DNA of 64,000 nt from JACVRM01 sp963817375 (lineage in GTDB: Bacteria; Actinomycetota; Thermoleophilia; Gaiellales; Gaiellaceae): contig CAWFOB010000007.1 of assembly GCA_963817375.1 (NCBI GenBank), forward strand, positions 1-64,000, read 5' to 3'. Below, piece by piece: positions 43,715 to 51,902 of the stretch; the stretch's first letter is position 1, and every line of letters starts with the position of its first letter. The notes beneath the pieces were generated by a model. The model saw nothing but the letters and a program-made list of their open reading frames with translations. It was not told the origin of the DNA and did not search any database. Made by a program: the position numbers and the translations under genes.

Positions 43715-44194
43715 GTAGAAGCCGTACCGGTTCGTGAAGGTCGCGACCGCCACGGCCGAGTAGACGTCGAAGCCCACCCACGGCTGGCAGACCGGCCTGC
43801 CGATGACGTCGGTCGAGCAGCTCTTCTGCGGCGTCCCGAGCGCGCCGGAGACGGAAATGCTCTGCACGATGAACGGCCCGTTGATCACCTCGCTCACCGT
43901 CACGTGGGTGCGGGTCCCGCTCGGCGTCAGCACGGGCAGGTTGACCGGCCACCAGCCGTTGTAGACGAGCGCGCACTCGTTCGGGCGGATCCTGACCGTG
44001 AACGGGCCGTAGGAGCCGGGGTAGTTCGACGTCACCTGGAACGTGAACGTCTTCGACCCGAGCGCGTCGATCGAGCCGTAGTTGACGAGCTTGCACACCT
44101 TGACCTGGGCGCCGAACGCGTCGCCCGCGCCCATGGCGAGCAGCGCCACCGTCACCGCCGCCAGGCAGACGGCCGTCCTCCGCAGTAGCCGCAT
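43712..44194 (-). CDS. Secreted protein of unknown function
   Basis: 160 residues. Signal peptide AVCLAAVTVALLAMGAGDAF. The mature part has five cysteines (VKVCKLVNYGS, NECALVYNGWW, KSCSTDV, PVCQPWVGF) and beta-like segments FTFQVTSNYPGSYGPFTVRI. No family recognised with confidence. GAGGGAAGAG before the ATG at 44194 fixes the start. The gene shares a terminator with the histidine kinase and lies next to the repeat at 44268. Confidence 0.65.
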   Translation of the reverse strand: MRLLRRTAVCLAAVTVALLAMGAGDAFGAQVKVCKLVNYGSIDALGSKTFTFQVTSNYPGSYGPFTVRIRPNECALVYNGWWPVNLPVLTPSGTRTHVTVSEVINGPFIVQSISVSGALGTPQKSCSTDVIGRPVCQPWVGFDVYSAVAVATFTNRYGFY

Positions 44195-44267
44195 CTCTTC
44201 CCTCCCTCTTGATGCCGGACGCGCGATTCTGTGCCTGTGCGCCTCCGTCCCGCAACCGAGAGCGATC

Positions 44268-44399
44268 GGGGCTGTCCCCGAAGGGGGCTGTCCCCAGTGT
44301 GGGCATAGAGCAGTGCCTGGACTCGGCCGAACCGCTTGCGAAAACCGAGACATCGCCCGACCACGAGGGACAGCCCCCGCTGCGCGGGGACAGCCCCTG
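44268..44399. repeat. Interspersed GGGGACAG-ended repeat, copy 2
   Basis: About 132 bases. The left end GGGGCTGTCCCCGAAGGGGG matches copy 1 (18629) with one change, and the right end matches the half copy at 37658. The core, read on the minus strand, gives TCGGGCGATGTCTCGGTTTT and then TTCGGCCGAG, matching the plus-strand core of copy 1. So the core is flipped relative to the ends. Confidence 0.7.
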
Positions 44400-44458
44400 T
44401 CGCGATGATTTCGGCCGCGCTGGGGCGTCTACAGCTCGACCACGACGAGGAGGATCAG

Positions 44459-45097
44459 GTGCCTTGCTTCTGCGACATCACGGTTTCAGTCGACGGTTAC
44501 GTCGCCGGCCCGGCGGCGTCGCTCGAGCACCCGCTCGGCGAGGGCGGCGAGCAGCTGCACGAGTGGGCCTACGGGCTGAAGGCGTTCCGCGAGCCGCATG
44601 GCCTGGAGGGCGGGGAGGAGAACGCCGACTCCGAGCTCATCGAGGCGAACATCGCCCGCACCGGCGCGGTCGTGATGGGCCGCCGGATGTTCAGCGGCGG
44701 GGAGGGGCCGTGGGCGGACGACCCGAACGCGGACGGCTGGTGGGGCGACGACCCGCCCTTCCACGTCCCGGTGTTCGTGGTCACGCACCACGCGCGCGAG
44801 CCGCTCGAAAAAGGGGACACGACGTTCACGTTCGTCGACGGCTTCGACGAGGCATTCGACCTCGCGGAGGCGGCCGCGGGCGCGCGCGAGGTGCACATCG
44901 CGGGCGGCGCCGACGTGATCCAGCAGGCGCTCGCCGCCGGCGCGCTCGACGAGCTCCAGCTCCACGTCGCCCCGCTCTTCCTCGGCGGCGGCACCCGGCT
45001 CTTCGCCGATGGGGCGCAGGCCGAGGTCGAGCTGACCGGCGTCGTCAGCTCGCCGGCGGTCGCACACCTCACCTACTCGGTCAAGGCGCGGGCGTAG
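44459..45097 (+). CDS. Dihydrofolate reductase-like (RibD C-terminal) protein
   Basis: 212 residues of the RibD_C/YyaP family. DITVSVDGYVAGPAASLEHP, GAVVMGRRMFSGGEGPWADD, PVFVVTHHAREPLEKGDTTF and VHIAGGADVIQQALAAGALD are characteristic. These proteins are NADPH- or possibly F420H2-linked reductases of mostly unknown substrate. GAGGAGGATCA precedes the GTG at 44459. The 3' end overlaps the convergent TPR gene by 25 bases. Confidence 0.85.
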   Translation: MPCFCDITVSVDGYVAGPAASLEHPLGEGGEQLHEWAYGLKAFREPHGLEGGEENADSELIEANIARTGAVVMGRRMFSGGEGPWADDPNADGWWGDDPPFHVPVFVVTHHAREPLEKGDTTFTFVDGFDEAFDLAEAAAGAREVHIAGGADVIQQALAAGALDELQLHVAPLFLGGGTRLFADGAQAEVELTGVVSSPAVAHLTYSVKARA

Positions 45098-45550
45098 TTC
45101 CCGACCGAGCGCTGGTAGCGCGGCAGGTGCGGCCCAAGCGCCGCGAGCGCGATCGCCGGCCGCCTCGCGCGCCCGGCCCGCGTCGACCAGCGCGAAAGCG
45201 AGGAATGCGCTGATCGCATCGTCGAGCTCGTCCGACGTCCGCTCCCGCTCGGCGGTCAGCAGGGCGACGCTCTCGTCCACCCGCCCGAGGTTGCGCAGCG
45301 AGCTCGCCATCTGGATGACGGCGGGCCGGCGCCGGTCCTCGCCGAGCCCCAGCTCGAGCGCGCGCTCGTAGAGCGGAACGGCGAGGTCGGAGTGTCCGGT
45401 CGAGTCGAACGCCGAGCCGCGCTCGTAGGCGGCGACGGCGCTGTCCGGGCCGAGCTCCGCGGTGAGCTCGTCCATGCGCCGCCGGAACTCGTCCTCGTCG
45501 AGGTCGTCGAGCGCCGCCCAGAGCTCGTCGAGCCGGACCTCCCAGGTCAC
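45073..45550 (-). CDS. Tetratricopeptide-repeat protein (one frameshift)
   Basis: About 158 residues. Helical repeats: FRRRMDELTAELGPDSAVAA, SDLAVPLYERALELGLGEDR and MASSLRNLGRVDESVALLTA follow the TPR spacing. After an extra base near 45159 the chain ends AIALAALGPHLPRYQRSVGN and a TAG at 45073. It starts with a GTG overlapping the YciI-like stop (GTGA). Adaptor-type protein; partner unknown. Confidence 0.75.
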
Positions 45551-45840
45551 TCGCGGCCGTCCAGGGACAGGTTGACCGGAGTGATCGATTCGATCAGCAG
45601 GTGGCTGCCGCTCCACGGGTCGGCGGCGAGCTCGGAGCGAATCGCCTCCTCCGAGTCGGTCTCCCAGACGTGGAACGCGCGGCGCTGCCCGTGCAACGGG
45701 CCGCCGAGCGCGATGAGGCCCTCATCGACGAGGCGGTTCATGAACACGGCGTGCTCCGGCCACAGCGACTGCTCCTCCATCGGCCTGGCCGGGTCCCACT
45801 CAGGCCCGGTCTGGCTCACGAAGACGAGGAAGGCAGCCAC
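45547..45840 (-). CDS. YciI-like protein
   Basis: 97 residues of the dimeric alpha-beta barrel (YCII) family: AAFLVFVSQTGPEWDPARPM, HAVFMNRLVDEGLIALGGPL and HVWETDSEEAIRSELAADPW. The GTG at 45840 overlaps the end of the cupin gene by 25 bases in another frame. Function not known; relatives act as small dehalogenase-like or binding proteins. Confidence 0.75.
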   Translation of the reverse strand: MAAFLVFVSQTGPEWDPARPMEEQSLWPEHAVFMNRLVDEGLIALGGPLHGQRRAFHVWETDSEEAIRSELAADPWSGSHLLIESITPVNLSLDGRE

Positions 45841-46374
45841 CCGTCCTGGTAGTGCGCCGGCCCCCGCTGGGGCGTCACGTCGGCGTAGGCGATCGCTCGG
45901 GTCGGTCGTCTCCTCCGGCGTGCTGGCCCCGTGCTTCGCGGCCACCTCGTTCACGGGGTACCCGCCCCAGCCCGGCGTGTTGGCGAACTGGCGCGAGCCG
46001 ACCGAGACGACGACGCACGGTCCGTCGCCGGCGCCGACGATCACGTGGTTCGTGTTCGGCGGGCAGTGGAGCAGGTCCCACGCCTTCATCGAACGCTCCT
46101 CGTCCTCGACGATCGCCAGCGCCTCGCCGCTGACCACGAGGAAGTCCTCCTGGTCGGCCTCCCAGTGGTAGCGCGCCATCGGCTGGCCGGGCCAGAGCAC
46201 GCAGACGTTGATGCCGAGCTGCGGCCAGTCGGGCTCGCCGCTCTCGAAGAAGCAGAGCGCCGGGCGGCCCTCGGCGTGGAACCAGCGCGAGTCCCTGGCA
46301 TTGAGGACGAACCACCCGTCCCCCTGGGGGACGAGGCCGGCGCCGGTGTCGTCGAGCGGCGCTTCGTTGACCAT
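45816..46374 (-). CDS. Cupin protein (one frameshift)
   Basis: About 185 residues. PGQPMARYHWEADQEDFLVV and SGEALAIVEDEERSMKAWDL give motif 1; LHCPPNTNHVIVGAGDGPCV is motif 2. An extra G near 45890 breaks the frame; the restored end reads IAYADVTPQRGPAHYQDGWL and stops at 45816. Divergent from the peroxiredoxin gene with 43 bases between the starts. First gene of a cupin-YciI-TPR unit. Confidence 0.78.
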
Positions 46375-46417
46375 GCGCTGGAGCGTACATTTACGTCTTC
46401 GCGACCCCGGAGGGAAA

Positions 46418-47080
46418 ATGGCGCTTGCACTAGGCGATACCGCACCCGACTTTCAGGCTGACACGACGGAGGGCCCGATCTCGTTCCACGAGTGGCTCGG
46501 CGACTCGTGGGGCGTGCTCTTCTCGCACCCCAAGGACTTCACCCCGATCTGCACGACCGAGCTCGGCTACATGGCCAAGGTCAAGCCGGAGTTCGACAAG
46601 CGCGGCGTCAAGATCATCGCCGTCTCCGTCGACCCGGTCGACAGCCACGGCGGCTGGGCGCGCGACATCGAGGAGACCCAGGGCACCGCGCCCAACTACC
46701 CGATCATCGGCGACTCGGACTTCAAGGTCTCGAAGGCCTACGGGATGCTCGGCGCCGACGTCTCCGGCGACCCGTCCGACCGGACCGCGGCCGACAACCA
46801 GACCGTCCGCAACGTCTTCGTGGTCGGCCCGGACAAGAAGATCAAGCTCATCCTCGTCTACCCGATGACCACGGGCCGCAACTTCGACGAGGTGCTGCGC
46901 GTGATCGACTCGCTCCAGCTGACCGCGAAGCACAAGGTCGCGACCCCGGTGAACTGGAAGCCGGGCGAGGACGTCATCATCGCCGGCTCGGTCTCGAACG
47001 ACGAGGCGAAGGAGATGTGGCCGGACGGCTGGGAGTCGCCCAAGCCGTACATCCGCATCGTCCCGGCGCCGACCAGCTGA
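46418..47080 (+). CDS. 1-Cys peroxiredoxin (Prx6 type)
   Basis: 220 residues. Reduces hydroperoxides through one peroxidatic cysteine. SHPKDFTPICTTELGYMAKV holds Cys45 with the Thr of the active site, and VSVDPVDSHGGWARDIEETQ and VYPMTTGRNFDEVLRVIDSL are typical of the Prx6 group, including the C-terminal dimer extension (VNWKPGEDVIIAGSVSNDEA). CCGGAGGG before the ATG at 46418 decides the start. Stands alone. Confidence 0.93.
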   Translation: MALALGDTAPDFQADTTEGPISFHEWLGDSWGVLFSHPKDFTPICTTELGYMAKVKPEFDKRGVKIIAVSVDPVDSHGGWARDIEETQGTAPNYPIIGDSDFKVSKAYGMLGADVSGDPSDRTAADNQTVRNVFVVGPDKKIKLILVYPMTTGRNFDEVLRVIDSLQLTAKHKVATPVNWKPGEDVIIAGSVSNDEAKEMWPDGWESPKPYIRIVPAPTS

Positions 47081-47166
47081 CCGAGGGACACGTGCGAGCG
47101 AGCGTGCGCCCCTGGGCGCACGCTCGCCTCCACCCTGGCCGCGGCCGCCTTATCCGGCGGTCGACG

Positions 47167-47197
47167 TTGACGGCGGTCGCGGAGATTGGGCTACGAT
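47167..47197 (+). promoter_or_regulatory. Sigma70-like promoter
   Basis: TTGACG (47167-47172) and TACGAT (47192-47197) with a 19-base spacer, slightly long. The predicted start lies within a few bases of the ATG at 47207, so the mRNA would be nearly leaderless. Confidence 0.45.
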
Positions 47198-47206
47198 TCT
47201 CCCTGG

Positions 47207-47740
47207 ATGCGGTTACTCGGAGGAGGGGTCCTCACGGCGCTGGTGGTCGCGGCAACGGGCTTTGCCGCTGCCGCCCCGATCCCGATCCATGCCCTCAAGC
47301 GGCCCGCGCACAACTATGACCAGCTGCCGAAGGTCGCGCGCACGGTCGGCGCCGTCGCCGTCTCGCGGCGCGTCGCGACAGCGCTCGACGCGAAGCACCG
47401 CCCATACCTCGTGTACGTCACGCTGATGAAGGACAAGTCGGTCTGCACGTTGCTCGTGCAGTCGAACTCGTACCGCTCGCGCTGCGCTCCGAGCGGCGTC
47501 GTGTTCGACCGGACCCGGAAGACGTTCTCCGTGATCAAGGGCCTGATCGGCGGTGTCGCGGCGGACAGCGTGAAGAAGGTCGTCATCGTCGGGGCGTCGG
47601 CGAAGAAGACGATTCCGCTCACGAAGGACGGCGGCTACATCTATGGATGCCCGGCGCCGACGAACTGCGCCACCTGGGTGCACGAGGTGCGCGCCTACAA
47701 CAGCGCCGGCAAGCTCATCTCGCAAGAGCGCACCCGCTAG
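47207..47740 (+). CDS. Secreted protein of unknown function
   Basis: 177 residues. Signal peptide GGGVLTALVVAATGFAAAAP. The mature domain has HRPYLVYVTLMKDKSVCTLL and SNSYRSRCAPSGVVFDRTRK with paired cysteines, and YIYGCPAPTNCATWVHEVRA near the end. No family recognised. ATG at 47207 chosen over a TTG at 47186 because the promoter lies between them. Confidence 0.6.
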   Translation: MRLLGGGVLTALVVAATGFAAAAPIPIHALKRPAHNYDQLPKVARTVGAVAVSRRVATALDAKHRPYLVYVTLMKDKSVCTLLVQSNSYRSRCAPSGVVFDRTRKTFSVIKGLIGGVAADSVKKVVIVGASAKKTIPLTKDGGYIYGCPAPTNCATWVHEVRAYNSAGKLISQERTR

Positions 47741-47758
47741 CGCGGGCCCTACGTCTAT

Positions 47759-48070
47759 CTAGTTTCCGAGCGAGCAGCGCGGCAGCACGAGGTAGCGGGG
47801 CGTCACGATGCACCAGCCGCCCTTGTTCGACGTCCCCGTGCGGATGTAGAGAGACGGCTTCGAACGGGCGATGCCGCAGACGCGCGTGTAGCCCATCGCG
47901 CTCATCGCGCCGAGCTTGCCGTTCTGCTCCCAGCACACGAGCGGGCTCGACCTGTTCAGGCGCTTCGCGAGATCCGACGCGAGCTCCGCGTTGCCGATCG
48001 GACCCGAGCTGCCGCAGCCGGCCAGAACGCCGACAAGAAGGGCAAGAGAGACGGCTGAGAGGGCCCTCAT
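47759..48070 (-). CDS. Small lipoprotein
   Basis: 103 residues with lipobox VGVLAGC after a hydrophobic leader (SAVSLALLVGVLAGC). The mature part has three further cysteines (LVCWEQNG, TRVCGIARS, GGWCIVTP) and no known domain. Likely anchored to the outer face of the membrane. Convergent with the secreted protein at 47207. Confidence 0.65.
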   Translation of the reverse strand: MRALSAVSLALLVGVLAGCGSSGPIGNAELASDLAKRLNRSSPLVCWEQNGKLGAMSAMGYTRVCGIARSKPSLYIRTGTSNKGGWCIVTPRYLVLPRCSLGN

Positions 48071-48140
48071 CCGCGGCTCAGGGTAGCGACGGCGCCGGAA
48101 CCGACCTAGCCGACGGCCTGGAGCCCTGAACCCAGAACGG

Positions 48141-48170
48141 CCGGAGGGCCCGCTCGCGCGGGCCCTCCGG
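48141..48170. terminator. Strong hairpin terminator
   Basis: CCGGAGGGCCCGC pairs with GCGGGCCCTCCGG around TCGC, a perfect 13-pair stem. It lies 28 bases past the stop of the 798-residue surface protein (minus strand). TTTC follows on the plus strand. Confidence 0.7.
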
Positions 48171-48198
48171 TTTCATGCGGTTTCCGCTGTGGTGCCCG

Positions 48199-50595
48199 TT
48201 ACGCGAGCGCCACCTTGACCGACCGGATCGACGGCGCCACCTTCAGGTTCGGGACGCGAACCTGACTGTTCGTCTTCACCGTGCGGGTGACGACCTGGCG
48301 CGTGATCTTGCCGTGTGACTTGCCGACCAGCGTGATAGCGAGCTTGGCGGTCTTCGCCGAGCCGTTCACGCGAACCAGCAGGTAGCGGGTCTTGCTGATC
48401 TTGACGACCCGGGCCGAAGCGAGGGTCATCGTCTTCACCGTGATGGACGGTGCCACAACGGTCGGGGTCTGAGAGAAGATCGCGACCGAGACCGGAGCGG
48501 CGACCGTGACGGGAGCCGTCGCGGCGGTCGAGCCGGTCGAGCCGGTCGAGCCGGTCGAGCCGCTCGCACCGATCGGCGCGGTCGCCGGAGGCGGCGCGGT
48601 GGAGGTCCCACACACGACACCCGTCGTCGGGTTGAAGTCGGCGGAGCGGAAGATGCCGTCGCCACCGTTGCGGGTGCCGACGTTCTCCGACACGACGTCG
48701 ATGCACGAACCGGTCGTGCTGCGCACGAAGATCCCGGCCATGCCCTTCGAGTTCGTGGTGATGTCCACGTAGTTGCGATCATTGCTGGTGTTCGCGCCCT
48801 GGCCCGTCGTGTCGTACGGCGGGATCACGCGAGCATCAGGTCCGATCGTGGGCACCGAGCCCTGGAAGGCCTGCGCGCTGAACTCGACCGGGGCACCGGA
48901 CACCGGATTACCCCACAGGTCCTTGATCGTCTCGACGCAGAAGGCCTCGTTCGTGCTCTTCTTGATGCAGCTCAGGACCTTGCTCGACGCGAAGTTCGTC
49001 GTCTTCGTGAGCACGTTCGAGGTCTTGTTGCTGCCATCCCAGAGGACCGGCTGGTCCGGGTACACCGCGAGCCCAGTGATCGTCGCATGGCCGACCGGAG
49101 CCGGGCCGTAGATGTCACAGCGGCCGTTGGTGTCCGGCGTCAGGACGATGCCGTCCGCCGGGTAGTACTTCACGTACGCCTCACCGTGCTCGTCCGTGTA
49201 GACAGCGACGCCCGTCTTGCCCGTGGGCAGCGGGATGGGATGGCCGAGGACGTCCTTGCAGGCGTTGTAGCCACGGGAGTAGCTCGTGGTGAACGTATCC
49301 CAGTAGTCGTAGATGCCTGGCGTGTCCTCGGTCGTGTACACCTCGTCCCCGGAGAACCCGAGGAAGCCGGTGAAGTTGTTCGAGAAGGCCCCGGCAACGC
49401 CGGATGAGTTCCAGCGGTCGAACGGCGTAGCGGCCGGGATTTTAGCCTTGTAGAACGGTGCGTACAGGTTGTGGGCCTTGCCGGCGCCCGTGCCGTCACG
49501 GCTGTAGATCTCGGACTTGTCGGCCTTGGCCAGCGTGCCGACGGTCGAGCCCGCACCGATGTTGACGTCGACGCGCAGCGCCGGCATCGGGGCATCGCCC
49601 GCATCGAGCTTGCCGTCCGACAGGAGCGTCTGATCGGGCCGGATCGGATCGAACGGGCCGAGGGCGTAGAAGACGCCGCCGAAGATGTTCGAGAACGGTC
49701 CGAGGTCAGAATCGCTTTTCGGCGGAGTGCCGAGGCAGTTGTCCACCGACTCTGCTGCTGCGAACTTGTCCACGCAGAAACTCGACGTGACATGACCTTC
49801 CGAGTTCGTCATGTCGTCGTGGATGTCCCAGCGGGACGAGGCGGCACCCGGGAAGTTGCTGCCGGTGAGCGAGTAGTCGACAGCGAAGTGCTGTGCGAGC
49901 CACGCCCAGTCGTCAGGCAGGGTGACCGTCGGATGTGCGTACCCGGCAAAATCGAGGCCGAGCGGGAACGTTCCCTTGACGAGGACGTGGATCAGGCCGA
50001 ACCCGAAGGAGTTGCCGTTCGGGCCCGGAATCGGGTTGAACACCCCGTTGCCGGTCGGGTCGCCGAGGTTCGCGCCGGCGGCCTCGTTGATGACCGGGGC
50101 CTGGTCCTGCATCCAGATCACGAGGAACTGGTGCTTCAGGATCGGGTCGAGACCCGGGACCAGCGTCAGCAGGTCCGGGCTCACGGCGAGCTTGATTACC
50201 GCGAGACCCGGCTTCTGCGAGGTCACGTGAACCGACCAGCAGAGCTGCCGGCCGACGATCTGGCCGACGACCGAGCCGTCCTGATCGTTCAGGAAGACCG
50301 GGCCGGAGTGCACCTCATCGACGCCCGACCAGTCCTCGACGCGGAACTTGCCCGACAGCAGCGCTGCAATGCCGCTGTGCTGCGAGACCGCCGACATGTC
50401 GAAGCCGTCGTCGCCGCCGATGCACTTGACGACCTTGACTTCCTCACCGGCCCACGCGAGATACGGAATGTTCGTGGTCTGCGGGTCCGGTCCATAGTGA
50501 TTCGCCACCCCTGCACCCGCGGAGCCCACGCCGATGGCGAGGACACCGAGGGCAGCAACAAGGGCAGTGAGCCCAATACTGATGCGAAGTCGCAT
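48199..50595 (-). CDS. Large secreted surface protein (S-layer-like by context)
   Basis: 798 residues. Signal peptide SIGLTALVAALGVLAIGVGS. The mature protein is acidic and aromatic, low in Lys, without known catalytic motifs. A Big/invasin-like segment (VETIKDLWGNPVSGAPVEFS) appears around residue 580, then a linker GASGSTGSTGSTGSTAATAP and a basic C-terminal domain (TRYLLVRVNGSAKTAKLAIT, RQVVTRTVKTNSQVRVPNL). Codon use is less GC-extreme than its neighbours. The 5' leader is AT-rich and has two direct repeats. An S-layer or envelope coat role is inferred from size and composition, not shown. Confidence 0.7.
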   Translation of the reverse strand: MRLRISIGLTALVAALGVLAIGVGSAGAGVANHYGPDPQTTNIPYLAWAGEEVKVVKCIGGDDGFDMSAVSQHSGIAALLSGKFRVEDWSGVDEVHSGPVFLNDQDGSVVGQIVGRQLCWSVHVTSQKPGLAVIKLAVSPDLLTLVPGLDPILKHQFLVIWMQDQAPVINEAAGANLGDPTGNGVFNPIPGPNGNSFGFGLIHVLVKGTFPLGLDFAGYAHPTVTLPDDWAWLAQHFAVDYSLTGSNFPGAASSRWDIHDDMTNSEGHVTSSFCVDKFAAAESVDNCLGTPPKSDSDLGPFSNIFGGVFYALGPFDPIRPDQTLLSDGKLDAGDAPMPALRVDVNIGAGSTVGTLAKADKSEIYSRDGTGAGKAHNLYAPFYKAKIPAATPFDRWNSSGVAGAFSNNFTGFLGFSGDEVYTTEDTPGIYDYWDTFTTSYSRGYNACKDVLGHPIPLPTGKTGVAVYTDEHGEAYVKYYPADGIVLTPDTNGRCDIYGPAPVGHATITGLAVYPDQPVLWDGSNKTSNVLTKTTNFASSKVLSCIKKSTNEAFCVETIKDLWGNPVSGAPVEFSAQAFQGSVPTIGPDARVIPPYDTTGQGANTSNDRNYVDITTNSKGMAGIFVRSTTGSCIDVVSENVGTRNGGDGIFRSADFNPTTGVVCGTSTAPPPATAPIGASGSTGSTGSTGSTAATAPVTVAAPVSVAIFSQTPTVVAPSITVKTMTLASARVVKISKTRYLLVRVNGSAKTAKLAITLVGKSHGKITRQVVTRTVKTNSQVRVPNLKVAPSIRSVKVALA

Positions 50596-50621
50596 CCTTT
50601 CCCCCCCTCTCCTAATTTCAA

Positions 50622-50658
50622 GGAGTTATTCCCAACTTTCGGAGTTATTCCGAACTTT
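50622..50658. promoter_or_regulatory. Two 18-base direct repeats in the surface-protein leader
   Basis: GGAGTTATTCCCAACTTT (50622) and GGAGTTATTCCGAACTTT (50641), period 19 and one mismatch. They lie 27 bases before the start of the minus-strand surface protein, in or next to its promoter. Possible operator or activator sites. Confidence 0.5.
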
Positions 50659-50861
50659 TGAAAGAGTCGCGGCGTTTCACCGCCACGCGTTCCTCACGAA
50701 TCCCCCCTTTCGAACTGCGGCCACCCCTCGGATAACGTTCCGAGGGCACGGCTTATGTTCTAGACCTGGCCCGCGCGTGAATCAAGGCCGCGGCCGGGTA
50801 GTCTTTCGTGTCCAAATGGCACCGCAAAATGCACTTTGTGTTTGCAAGTCGAAATAGTTGT

Positions 50862-50895
50862 GCGTAACTACTATCCTTTCGGATAGTAGTTACGC
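50862..50895. other. Perfect 15-pair AT-containing hairpin
   Basis: GCGTAACTACTATCC-TTTC-GGATAGTAGTTACGC. No T run follows on either side, so it could be a rho-independent-like terminator, a regulator palindrome, or the stem of a small RNA. Confidence 0.5.
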
Positions 50896-51060
50896 CGGAG
50901 CATCTAGCCGAACGTCTGGTTCAAACCACGCCTTTCGGCTCCCGTCGCGGGCGGCGCCGAGGCTAGTTGAGCCGCGAAGTGCCGCGGCTCGATGAGGTCG
51001 TGCCGCAGCACCAACCCCATGTCGTCTCGCTCGACGAGGGCGATGTTCCCGAACTAGATC

Positions 51061-51102
51061 CGGTCGCCGGCGGAGAGCTGAACGTGCCTCCGCCGGCGAC
51101 CG
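51061..51102 (-). terminator. Hairpin after the LuxR gene
   Basis: CGGTCGCCGGCGGAG pairs with CTCCGCCGGCGACCG, 15 perfect pairs around a 12-base loop, 20 bases past the LuxR stop. Probable terminator of that gene. Confidence 0.6.
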
Positions 51103-51121
51103 AAGCTGACTTGATGACCCG

Positions 51122-51808
51122 TTACGCCGCCTCCACCACGCCGCGGTCGGCGACGAGCGTCTCCGCTGCGCGGATCGGACGGACGAGGCCGCGGGCGTTC
51201 GCCCAGTGGCTCGCCTCGATCCGGTTCCGCACGCCGAGCTTCTTGTACGTGTTCGCGAGGTGGAACTTGACCGTCTGGTCGGTCACCCAGAGCATCTTCG
51301 CTACCTCCCGGTTCGGTCGGCCCTCGGCGACGAGCCGGAGGATCTCGAGCTCGCGGCGGGTCAGCCGGGCGCGTGCACGAGTCGAGGCGTCGATCGAGCC
51401 CGTCTCCTCCAACTGGGCGCGATAGGCCTCGGTCACGACGCGAGCGAGCTCGGCGGCGGCGAGCCGCCGGTCTACCGCCTCGTAGGCGCCGCCTGCGAGG
51501 GCGGCGTCGATGATGCAGCGGTCCTCGTGCTCGACGAACACGACCGTCACCAGGTCGGGACAGCGCTTGTGCACCCGGCGCAAGAGCCGGTAGAGCTCAG
51601 TGTTGTCGACCTCCTGCTCGAGGCCGACGAGCAGCAGATCGGCAGCGTGCGTGTCCGCCAGCTCGGGCGCCCGGCTGAGGTCTCCCGAGTTGGCGACGAC
51701 CGTCACCTGCGAACGCACCAGCGCCGCCGTGACGGCCTGCTGCCAGAGTGGATCCGGATCGATTACCACGGCACGTGCCGCGGCCTCTCTCAACTTCTGG
51801 TCCCTCAT
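51122..51808 (-). CDS. LuxR/NarL-type regulator with degenerate receiver
   Basis: 228 residues. The N-terminal domain has receiver spacing (ARAVVIDPDPLWQQAVTAAL) but the phospho-acceptor position reads ADLLLVGLEQE, Gly in place of Asp, and the conserved Lys is missing (AYEAVDRRL). The C-terminal helix-turn-helix is normal: LTRRELEILRLVAEGRPNRE and VTDQTVKFHLANTYKKLGVR. AAGGGGAGGG lies just before the ATG at 51808, so I reject the longer frame. It probably acts without phosphorylation. Confidence 0.88.
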   Translation of the reverse strand: MRDQKLREAAARAVVIDPDPLWQQAVTAALVRSQVTVVANSGDLSRAPELADTHAADLLLVGLEQEVDNTELYRLLRRVHKRCPDLVTVVFVEHEDRCIIDAALAGGAYEAVDRRLAAAELARVVTEAYRAQLEETGSIDASTRARARLTRRELEILRLVAEGRPNREVAKMLWVTDQTVKFHLANTYKKLGVRNRIEASHWANARGLVRPIRAAETLVADRGVVEAA

Positions 51809-51902
51809 GTTCCCTCCCCTTGGAGTGCAGCCGCAGCTTCCAGTCCGAATGTCAGGCCGGCTTCTGATCCCGGCCCGGTGGAGTGGAGCGCCTGGCGGTG
51901 CC

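Larger units (their letters stand above)
50596..51121. other. AT-richer intergenic region with hairpins
   Basis: 526 bases between the LuxR stop and the surface-protein start, clearly lower in GC than the rest. It holds the direct repeats at 50622-50658, a 15-pair hairpin at 50862-50895 and another at 51061-51102. I see no convincing protein frame. A long leader or a small RNA is possible. Confidence 0.5.
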
